Shown piece by piece: positions 1 to 7,923 of a DNA stretch of 42,897 nucleotides. Below the pieces are notes generated by a model. That model made no database searches. It saw only the letters and a list, made by a program, of their open reading frames with translations, and was not told where the DNA came from. Within the stretch, counting starts at the first letter, position 1. Every line of letters begins with the position of its first letter. This stretch comes from an uncultured Bacteroidales bacterium (GTDB lineage Bacteria > Bacteroidota > Bacteroidia > Bacteroidales > UBA4417): contig CAIRHD010000074.1 in the NCBI GenBank assembly GCA_903878265.1, forward strand, positions 1 through 42,897, written 5' to 3'. The position numbers and the translations under genes were made by a program.

Positions 1-266
1 TAAAGTGCCGAAACCAGGTTATAGCTTCCCCAGTAATAGCCCTGGTTATGTTGGGCTTGCAGGGCAACTTGTTGAAGCTTTGTGGAATAATAAATGGCCG
101 AATCGGAATTTTTGGATGTCCAATACTTTGAAAGTAGAATCAATGCCGGAATTTTATCCTTAGCTGTTACCGCTTGCGCAATAGAAATGCGCAAACTATC
201 CAGATTTTCGCTTTTGATTTGTGTTGTTAAAAACAGGAAACACGCAATCCATAACCATCGGAGCAT
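1..266 (-). CDS. Secreted (signal peptide) protein, N-terminal part only, truncated by window edge; possibly TPR-type helical repeat sensor/regulator
   Basis: Reverse complement from 266 reads MLRWLWIACFLFLTTQIKSENLDSLRISIAQAVTAKDKIPALILLSKYWTSKNSDSAIYYSTKLQQVALQAQHNQGYYWGSYNLVSAL and stays open to the window edge; signal peptide plus helical-repeat-like sequence. Confidence 0.75.
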   Translation of the reverse strand, partial: MLRWLWIACFLFLTTQIKSENLDSLRISIAQAVTAKDKIPALILLSKYWTSKNSDSAIYYSTKLQQVALQAQHNQGYYWGSYNLVSAL

Positions 267-617
267 ACAAGTATGGTTTTTTATGCAAAAATAGAATAAA
301 TCAGATACTTAGAAAGTATAAAACAAACCACAGCGAGGGTTACAGATCCTTTTAGTGTGCTGGAGTATTTACAATTAGTTTGTTGGCTGATGTTTCAGAT
401 TGTTTTCCTGTCCTTTTGTCTTGATACTTCGACAAGCAAAAAGTAAGAGAAAGAGAATGTATTCAAAGTAAAAATACCATGTTAGAAGTAATTTCTAATC
501 AATTTTTATCGCCAAGTATTGATGCCGGCACAACATAATAATAGAAGCTTTTTGTTTTCAAATCAAATGCCCTTGCTATCAATTCCTTACTTTTGCATTT
601 CACCATTAGGCTAACGA

Positions 618-1238
618 ATGGAACTGATCAATAAATATTTCCCGGAAATTACAACGGATCAACTACAAAAATTCAGGCAACTTGAAGCCCTGTACATGGA
701 TTGGAATAATAAAATCAACGTGATTTCGCGTAAGGATATGGGCCATTTTTATGAGCATCATGTATTGCATTCTTTGGGGATTGCTAAAATACAGCAGTTT
801 CAACCTAGGGCTTCTGTGATGGATGTTGGTACAGGTGGTGGGTTTCCAGGCATTCCGTTAGCGATTCTTTTTCCTGAAACAGAATTCTTTTTGGTCGATT
901 CTATAGGCAAGAAAATCAAAGTAGTACAAGAAGTGGCCAAAGCCTTAGGAATAAATAATGTTGAAGCAATTCAGTCGCGTGCCGAAGATGTGAAACCAAA
1001 ATTCGATTTTGTTGTCAGCCGTGCCGTAACCACTTTGCCCGAATTTATAAATTGGGTGGCCGGCAACCTGAAAAAAGAAAGCAAACATGCGCTAAAAAAT
1101 GGTATCCTTTATCTAAAAGGTGGCGATTTGGACGCTGAATTAGCCCCGTTTAAGGGGAAATGCAGCATTTATAATCTTAACGATTATTTTGAGGAAGGAT
1201 TTTTTGAAACAAAAAAGGTAGTTCATGTAGTCTTGTAA
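618..1238 (+). CDS. rsmG: 16S rRNA (guanine(527)-N(7))-methyltransferase RsmG
   Basis: SAM-binding motif MDVGTGGGFPGIPLAILFPETEFFLVDSIGKKIKVV and ~206 aa length typical of RsmG/GidB. Confidence 0.95.
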   Translation: MELINKYFPEITTDQLQKFRQLEALYMDWNNKINVISRKDMGHFYEHHVLHSLGIAKIQQFQPRASVMDVGTGGGFPGIPLAILFPETEFFLVDSIGKKIKVVQEVAKALGINNVEAIQSRAEDVKPKFDFVVSRAVTTLPEFINWVAGNLKKESKHALKNGILYLKGGDLDAELAPFKGKCSIYNLNDYFEEGFFETKKVVHVVL

Positions 1239-1353
1239 GTTAACGGCCCGAATAAAGCATGCAATTTTTCTTTTCCCCAAAAAAAGAATCCCTTTTTTAG
1301 TACTTTTGGCTCACTTAAATTACTGCAAATAAACCTTGCCCGATAATTGCTTT

Positions 1354-1674
1354 AAAGGCTTAAAGAAGCAATAAGACTGGACATTAATCGTTTCCCCTCT
1401 GATTTCATGTTTGAAATCACTAAAAGTGAGATTGAAATTTTGAGGACGCAAATTGCGACCTCAAAACGTGGAGGTATCAGGTATCTGCCTTTTGCTTTTA
1501 CCGAACAAGGGGTTGCAATGCTTGGATGAAGACCTTACTGAACGATTAAGGGAATTAGAGGGCAGGTATGACCAGAAATTTAAAGATGTTTACGAAGCCT
1601 TGAACTATCTTCTTGAAAAAGACACTCAGACAGCAGAGCAGAAAGAACGCCGACAGATCGGATATAAAATATAA
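1354..1674 (+). pseudogene. Decayed ORF6N-domain (KilA-N-like) DNA-binding protein remnant
   Basis: Frame through 1354-1528 reads ...KEAIRLDINRFPSDFMFEITKSEIEILRTQIATSKRGGIRYLPFAFTEQGVAMLG* (ORF6N core), then the expected C-terminal tail EDLTERLRELEGRYDQKFKDVYEALNYLLEKDTQTAEQKERRQIGYKI follows in another frame; N-terminus and the central segment after GVAML are missing. Confidence 0.8.
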
Positions 1675-1712
1675 ATACCAACAATTCATAACAAATAATC
1701 CATTTATATAAA

Positions 1713-3188
1713 ATGAACACAGAAATCTTTAACCTGGAACCCACCGCAGTGTGGAAAAACTTTTACAGCCTCACACAAATCCCACGTCCTTCGCACCACG
1801 AAGAGCGCATCCAGAAATTTATGTTTGATTTTGGGATCAACCTTGGGCTTGAAACCATAAAGGACGAAGTAGGCAACATCATTATCCGTAAGCCTGCAAC
1901 CCCGGGCATGGAAAACCGCAAAGGCATTGTGCTTCAGACCCATCTCGATATGGTTCCACAGAAAAACAGCGACAAAGCACACGATTTTGCAACTGATCCT
2001 ATCGAAGCTTATGTTGATGGCGATTGGGTTACAGCTAACGGCACTACACTTGGCGCCGACAATGGAATGGGCGTTGCGGCTACCATGGCAGTTTTGGAAG
2101 CAAAAAATCTGGTACATGGGCCCGTTGAGGCCTTGTTCACTTGCGATGAGGAAACTGGAATGACAGGTGCTTTTGGCCTGAAACCAGGAGTATTTCAAGG
2201 CGATATCCTTTTAAACCTCGACTCGGAGGATGAAGGCGAATTGTATGTAGGTTGTGCCGGTGGAACCAATGCCAACGCCACTTTCAATTATACCGAAGAA
2301 CCTGTTCAGGAAGGTTTGGCTTCGTTCAAACTATCTATTACCGGTTTGAAAGGTGGTCACTCAGGTTTGGAAATTATCCTTCAGCGTGGCAACAGCAATA
2401 AGCTGATGAACCGCTTTTTACAACATTCGGTGGTTGAGCATGGGCTTCGTTTGGCTTCAATCGAAGGCGGCAGCTTGCGCAACGCTATTCCACGCGAATC
2501 TTTTGCTGTGGTAACAGTTCCACCTTCCAAAGCCGATGAATTTGTTAAATGTGTCGGCGAATTCGAAAAACTCTATCGCAGCGAACTTTCAGCAACCGAA
2601 CCTGACCTGAAATTTGCTATTTCAGCTACATCAACGCCAAAATCGGTAATTGATGCCGCTTCGCTGGATAAAGTTATGAAAGCTATTAATGCTTGCCCAA
2701 ACGGTGTTATGCGCATGAGCGACGATATGATAGGGCTTGTTGAAACCTCTACCAACCTGGCAAGCGTAAAATCGGACAATGGAAAAATCCTTGTTCAGTG
2801 TTTGCTCCGTAGCTCGGTTGATTCGGCACAAGAGGATCTTGGTGGAATGATCAAAGATGTTTTTGAACTTGCCGGTGCAGATTTGGTGCTTGATGGAACA
2901 TATCCTGGCTGGAAACCAAACATGAAATCAGCCATCCTAATCACCATGCAGGAGGTGTATCAGAAATTATATGGCCGTATTCCAGAGATTAAAGCTATTC
3001 ATGCGGGCCTCGAATGCGGGTTGTTAGGTGGGGTTTATCCAAACTGGGACATGATTTCGTTTGGCCCAACCATCCGTTACCCACATTCTCCAGATGAAAA
3101 AGTGCATATCGCATCAGTCGAAAAATTCTGGAACTATCTGGTTAACACGCTGAAAGATGCTCCTTTAAAAGAAGTTGCAGTAGCTTAA
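1713..3188 (+). CDS. pepD: Aminoacyl-histidine dipeptidase / cytosol nonspecific dipeptidase (M20)
   Basis: QTHLDMVPQKN, TLGADNGMGVAATMAVLE, LFTCDEETGMTGA, GLKGGHSGLEI, HAGLECG, PHSPDEKVHI motifs. Confidence 0.95.
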   Translation: MNTEIFNLEPTAVWKNFYSLTQIPRPSHHEERIQKFMFDFGINLGLETIKDEVGNIIIRKPATPGMENRKGIVLQTHLDMVPQKNSDKAHDFATDPIEAYVDGDWVTANGTTLGADNGMGVAATMAVLEAKNLVHGPVEALFTCDEETGMTGAFGLKPGVFQGDILLNLDSEDEGELYVGCAGGTNANATFNYTEEPVQEGLASFKLSITGLKGGHSGLEIILQRGNSNKLMNRFLQHSVVEHGLRLASIEGGSLRNAIPRESFAVVTVPPSKADEFVKCVGEFEKLYRSELSATEPDLKFAISATSTPKSVIDAASLDKVMKAINACPNGVMRMSDDMIGLVETSTNLASVKSDNGKILVQCLLRSSVDSAQEDLGGMIKDVFELAGADLVLDGTYPGWKPNMKSAILITMQEVYQKLYGRIPEIKAIHAGLECGLLGGVYPNWDMISFGPTIRYPHSPDEKVHIASVEKFWNYLVNTLKDAPLKEVAVA

Positions 3189-3198
3189 ATGCAGATTA

Positions 3199-3243
3199 AA
3201 ATCCTTGCCTTCGATAAAAATATAGGGGGCAAGGATTTTTTTT
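3199..3243 (+). terminator. Rho-independent terminator downstream of pepD
   Basis: 11-bp perfect stem AAATCCTTGCC...GGCAAGGATTT followed by T-tract. Confidence 0.85.
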
Positions 3244-3251
3244 ACAAAGCG

Positions 3252-3282
3252 TTTGGTTATTTAGATACTTTTTATACCTTTG
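3252..3282 (+). promoter_or_regulatory. Bacteroidota-type promoter for rpmH (TTTG-N19-TACCTTTG)
   Basis: -33 TTTG at 3252-3255 and -7 TACCTTTG at 3275-3282, matching TTTG/TAnnTTTG consensus, ~20 nt upstream of rpmH ATG. Confidence 0.75.
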
Positions 3283-3303
3283 CACCCCTAAAAACTACCA
3301 ACC

Positions 3304-3453
3304 ATGAAAAGGACTTTCCAACCATCAGTAAGGAAAAGAAAAAATAAACACGGATTCAGATTGAGGATGTCAACTGTTAACGGCCGCAGGGTTTTAGCTG
3401 CTCGCAGGGCACGCGGAAGGAAAAAACTGACTGTTTCCGACGAAGGGAAATAG
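3304..3453 (+). CDS. rpmH: 50S ribosomal protein L34
   Basis: Translation [49 protein letters not shown]; absent from the supplied ORF track because it is under 60 aa. Confidence 0.97.
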   Translation: MKRTFQPSVRKRKNKHGFRLRMSTVNGRRVLAARRARGRKKLTVSDEGK

Positions 3454-3511
3454 CGATTTTCGTTCACGGCTGTTTGTTCCCATAACAGTTTTATATAGCA
3501 TTGCGCATTTC

Positions 3512-3546
3512 GGAGGAGGCTCACAAGCCTGCCTCCTTTTGTTTTT
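3512..3546 (+). terminator. Probable rho-independent terminator downstream of rpmH
   Basis: GGAGGAGGC-tcacaa-GCCTGCCTCC (one bulge) followed by TTTTGTTTTT. Confidence 0.75.
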
Positions 3547-3991
3547 ATAACCATATCAAATTTTTAAGGAATTCTTGGAGCAATATTGAGAAATCGATAT
3601 AAATAATAAGTTTGTTATATATATTCGCATATATATATATATATTTGTAAAAAAGTTTATGGACTTACGAACACGAAAACTTTAAGCGATCGAATAATCT
3701 TGTTCGCATTCGGAACGAAAAGGTTTTCAGTAGGATTGAACCTGCGATTGCGGAAGTTCTGAGACAGCAAATGGTTAGTTGAAATGCCAGACCGATTACC
3801 CAGAAACATTTGAGATTAGATTCTTAACATCATTAAATGATATTTAAAAGGATACAAATCACACATTAACCAATCGACAGACAGGAATCCGTAAAAAAAC
3901 CAAATCCAAACAGTAAAAGCTCCAATATTAATATTCTGGACTGTTAATCGGATACAAAATAAAAATCCCCAATCCCTAAATCCCAACAAAC

Positions 3992-6900
3992 ATGAGTAAA
4001 CTGTACTTCTTCTTGGTTATGTTACTGCTCAACAGCAGTTTCTTGTTTTCGCAGGTAGCCATCAACGCCGATGGCAGTGCCCCGCACACTTCGGCAATGC
4101 TCGATGTCAAGTCAACTAACAAAGGCTTTTTGCCTCCCCGCATGACGCAGGCCGAAATGTTTGCTATCTCAAGTGCTGCTAATGGACTGGTGGTATATTG
4201 CACCGATTGTGGCACAGAAAGGACAGGGGCTTTATCCATTTCTATCATGGGGACATGGTATTGGTTCACCACCAATTGCCTTCCTCCTGTTGCGCCCACT
4301 ACCGGGACGCATGTACCATCCGTCACACAGATAGTCTGGAACTGGAATGCTGCGGCAACAGCAACAGGCTACAAATGGAATACAACCAACAATTATGCTA
4401 CTGCAACCGATTTAGGGAATGCGACCACTATCACCCAGACTGGCCTAACATGCAACACAGCTTACAGCATATATGTGTGGGCTTACAGCAGTTGTGGTTA
4501 TTCGGTGGCAACAACATTAACACAAAACACCTCGCAGAACCCGCCTGCCCAGTCAACCGCAGGTACACATACTTCCACTGTTACTTCAATTGTGTGGAAC
4601 TGGGGTACAGTGGCGGGAGCAACAGGTTATAAATGGAACACTGTGGAAAACTACGCCACGGCAACCGAAATGAATACTGTAACCACTAAATCAGAAACAG
4701 GCCTGACCTGTAACACAACCTATGCAAGATATGTGTGGGCATATAATTCATGCGGCGTCTCGGCTTCCCGACTGCTGTCGAAAACTACTGATATGATTGC
4801 TACTACGGCACCTGCTGCTTTAACGAATACAGCTTCCCAGAACGAGATAGTATGGAATTGGGGTAGTGTAAGCGGTGTGAGCGGGTACAAATGGGGCACA
4901 ACAAACAATTATTTGAATGCCACCGATATGGGAAGCAACACTACATTTACTGAAACTGGCCTTTATTGCAACAACAACTATACAAGGTACGTTTGGTCTT
5001 ATGGCTCTTGTGGTAATTCTACGGCAGTACCGTTGACGCAAAGCACAATAACCAATCCACCTTCTACACCGACTGCAGGCGTTGCCACTGCCACATCAAC
5101 AACCGTCAACTGGGTATGGCACAAGGTGCAGGGAAGTAATTTAGAAACTGTTGGATATAAAATTAGTTCCACAAACAATTTTGCAACGGCTATAGACCTG
5201 GGTTATGATACTACATTTATTGAGCCTTTATTGTCCTGCAATACTCTTTATACCAGATATGTTTGGGCATATACTGCTTGTGGGTATTCTGCTACGGTAA
5301 CCTTGCAAAAGAGTACAAGTTCAGTTACACCTGTGGCTCCTATAGCAGCTACAAATTATGGCTATCTGAATTCCATTGCCTGGAACTGGAGTGTAGTGCC
5401 AAACGTAACTGGATATAAATGGAACACCACAAACAATTATGCCACAGCTATTGATATACAGCCCAATACAAACAATACCTATACCCAAACAGGTTTGATT
5501 TGTAATGTGTCATATACCTGCTATGTATGGTCGTACACCCTTTGTGGAAACTCAACGCCTTTGTTGCTCACATGCAGCACCGCCCAAAGTCCACCACCGA
5601 TACCCACGGCTGGAACGCAAACGCCATCAGCAACGCAGATAATATGGAACTGGACTGCTTCAACAGGAGCTACCGGTTATAAATGGAATACCACGAATAA
5701 CTATGCTACGGCTACTGATATTGGCAATGTCATTACAAAAACTGAGACCGGGCTGACCTGCAATACATCATACACACACTATATTTGGGCTTATGGGGCC
5801 TGTGGATATCAGGCAACACCACTTACTTTGATACAATCAACCACCACTAATCCTCCTGTAGCACCCACAGCCGCCACACAAACACCAACCGCCACTCAAA
5901 TCACTTGGGGATGGAATATCGTGAGTGGAGCAGTAGGATATAAATGGGGCACAACCAATGTATATGCCAATGCAACAGATTTGGGCTCAGCCACTACAAA
6001 GACTGAGACAGGTTTAACATGCAGCACTTCTTATACAAGGTATATTTGGGCTTATTCCTCATGCGGTTCATCAGCCATACCTTTGAGTATCACCCAAAGC
6101 ACCAATACAAACCCACCTCCAACCCCTGTAGCCGGTACCCACGCAGCAACAACAAGTCAGATAACATGGAAATGGAACAAAGTTTCGGATGCCACAGGTT
6201 ATAAATGGGGAATCACCAATGACTATGCAAGTGCTACCGATATGACCACTGATACGGCAAAAGTAGAAACTCCACTCAACTGTATGCAAGCTTATACAAG
6301 ATACGCATGGGCATACAACTCTTGTGGAAATTCTTCACCTGTAACCCTAACACAAAGCACAACAGCAGCCGCGTTTGCCACTCCTGCCCCTGATGCTTGT
6401 TACGGAAATGTCACTACCGTGGGATGGCATTGGTTTGCGGTTACGAATGCGACAGGGTATAAAATCAGTGCAACAAATGATATATCTCTGGCTACCGATG
6501 TGGGAATATATACACAGTATCTTGAAGGGAACCTTACCTGTAATACCTCATATACAAGGTATGTATGGGCTATCACCTATTGTGGCTTTTCAACCACTCC
6601 ACTTGTCCTCTCTGCCAGCACAAGCGCGGTTGCGCCAGCTTCTCCAACGGCAGGAACACATGTGGCTACTGCCAGTCAGGTCACCTGGAATTGGAATTCA
6701 GTTTCAGGGGCTACAGGCTATAAATGGAATTCCACGAATGATTATGCCTCCGCTACCGATATGGGCAGCGCAACCACAAATACCCAGACTGGATTAACCT
6801 GCAATAACTCGTATAACAGTTATGTATGGGCTTACAGCGCTTGTGGCACATCTGTTGTGCTTACGTTAAACGCAAGCACAACAGCAACAAGCATCTCTAC

Positions 6901-7756
6901 CCCAACAGCAGGGACACAGACCTTTGGTTCAAACAATATTACATGGGCATGGAACACGGTCATTGGAGCTACTGGATACAAATGGAACACATCCGACAAC
7001 TTTGCAACTGCTACCGATATGGGTACTGCTACAACCAAAGCAGAATCTGGATTAACCTGCAACAATTCCTATATACGCTATGTATGGGCATATTGTGCTT
7101 GTGGTACTTCCTCCTCCTTATCTATCACCCAAGCTACTACTGCCTGCTTCAGTTGTGGTTCATCTTTATCAATCAACCATGTTGCTTCAGGCGGTGTTGC
7201 CCCTGTAAACAAGAGCGTAACTTATGGCACTGTTACCAATATACCGGGTGAAACTACTAAATGCTGGATTACCAGCAATCTCGGTGCCGACCATCAGGCA
7301 ACAGCAGTGGATGATGCAACCGAACCTTCAGCAGGATGGTATTGGCAATTTAACCGTGTTCAGGGATACAAGCATGATGGTACAACGCTAACGCCAAGTG
7401 CTTCATGGCTTACAGATATAGGTGAAAGCTCTGAATGGCTTCTCGCTAATGACCCTTGTAACAAAGAACTTGGAGGCACATGGCGCTTGCCCACAGCAAC
7501 GGAATGGACCAATGTGGATGCTTCAGGTTGGACCAACTGGAACGGACCATGGAATTCAGCCTTGAAACTACATGGTGCAGGATTAGTTGTTCAAAGTACC
7601 AGCCTGGCCTACAGAGGCTCTCGCGGCTATTATCAAAGCAGTAATCAAGTATCATACAATATAAGTTACAATCTGCAATTCACCAATAGCACGAGTATAG
7701 TTAATAGTGGGATTTATAAGTACCAGGGACAATCAGTTCGTTGTATAAAAGACTGA
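3992..7756 (+). CDS. Giant secreted repeat protein: N-terminal signal peptide and VAINADGS..MLDVKST.KGFLPPRMT segment, 11 tandem Cys-paired FnIII-like modules, C-terminal FISUMP (Fibrobacter succinogenes major paralogous) domain
   Basis: 1254 aa; repeating unit ~85 aa of pattern TAGTxxxxxxQIxWNWNxVxGATGYKWNTTNNYATATDMGxxTTKTETGLTCNTSYTRYVWAYxxCGxSxxxxLTQST; C-terminus KCWITSNLGADHQATAV...GTWRLPTATEW...SVRCIKD. Confidence 0.9.
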   Translation: MSKLYFFLVMLLLNSSFLFSQVAINADGSAPHTSAMLDVKSTNKGFLPPRMTQAEMFAISSAANGLVVYCTDCGTERTGALSISIMGTWYWFTTNCLPPVAPTTGTHVPSVTQIVWNWNAAATATGYKWNTTNNYATATDLGNATTITQTGLTCNTAYSIYVWAYSSCGYSVATTLTQNTSQNPPAQSTAGTHTSTVTSIVWNWGTVAGATGYKWNTVENYATATEMNTVTTKSETGLTCNTTYARYVWAYNSCGVSASRLLSKTTDMIATTAPAALTNTASQNEIVWNWGSVSGVSGYKWGTTNNYLNATDMGSNTTFTETGLYCNNNYTRYVWSYGSCGNSTAVPLTQSTITNPPSTPTAGVATATSTTVNWVWHKVQGSNLETVGYKISSTNNFATAIDLGYDTTFIEPLLSCNTLYTRYVWAYTACGYSATVTLQKSTSSVTPVAPIAATNYGYLNSIAWNWSVVPNVTGYKWNTTNNYATAIDIQPNTNNTYTQTGLICNVSYTCYVWSYTLCGNSTPLLLTCSTAQSPPPIPTAGTQTPSATQIIWNWTASTGATGYKWNTTNNYATATDIGNVITKTETGLTCNTSYTHYIWAYGACGYQATPLTLIQSTTTNPPVAPTAATQTPTATQITWGWNIVSGAVGYKWGTTNVYANATDLGSATTKTETGLTCSTSYTRYIWAYSSCGSSAIPLSITQSTNTNPPPTPVAGTHAATTSQITWKWNKVSDATGYKWGITNDYASATDMTTDTAKVETPLNCMQAYTRYAWAYNSCGNSSPVTLTQSTTAAAFATPAPDACYGNVTTVGWHWFAVTNATGYKISATNDISLATDVGIYTQYLEGNLTCNTSYTRYVWAITYCGFSTTPLVLSASTSAVAPASPTAGTHVATASQVTWNWNSVSGATGYKWNSTNDYASATDMGSATTNTQTGLTCNNSYNSYVWAYSACGTSVVLTLNASTTATSISTPTAGTQTFGSNNITWAWNTVIGATGYKWNTSDNFATATDMGTATTKAESGLTCNNSYIRYVWAYCACGTSSSLSITQATTACFSCGSSLSINHVASGGVAPVNKSVTYGTVTNIPGETTKCWITSNLGADHQATAVDDATEPSAGWYWQFNRVQGYKHDGTTLTPSASWLTDIGESSEWLLANDPCNKELGGTWRLPTATEWTNVDASGWTNWNGPWNSALKLHGAGLVVQSTSLAYRGSRGYYQSSNQVSYNISYNLQFTNSTSIVNSGIYKYQGQSVRCIKD
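4298..7150 (+). repeat. 11 tandem protein-coding modules (~255-270 bp each)
   Basis: Manual alignment of the translation; each module has W-x-W, GYK(W/I), and two Cys in L.C.xxY....Y..CG. Confidence 0.88.
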
Positions 7757-7923
7757 TGATGGTTAAGTGGTTAATAGAAAGTTAATGGTTAATAGAAAAT
7801 AGGCGATTGCAAATGGATGGAAATATCAGGAATCTTATCATTCAATTGGGTTAGATTCATTACAATGCCAACTCATTGCCACCGCTTAAAGCTCATTTAA
7901 TAACAATAAAACGAAAAGTGAAA

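Noticed and set aside
94-294. + strand 66-aa ORF
   Set aside because: Antisense to the well-supported minus-strand signal-peptide gene at 1-266; no recognisable features.
1704-2198. Minus-strand 164-aa ORF
   Set aside because: Fully antisense to pepD, which has unambiguous family motifs.
3288-3554. Minus-strand 88-aa ORF
   Set aside because: Antisense to rpmH and its terminator.
4298-7150. Possible CRISPR-like or satellite array from regular ~255-bp periodicity
   Set aside because: Periodicity is in-frame protein-module repetition with divergent nucleotides; there are no short identical repeats with spacers.
3976-7655. Many antisense and alternative-frame ORFs over the repeat genes (e.g. 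4720-5041, 6071-6289, 6826-7251, 7446-7655)
   Set aside because: By-products of the biased, stop-poor Thr/Asn/Ala-rich repeat composition; each is contained in the 1254-aa frame.
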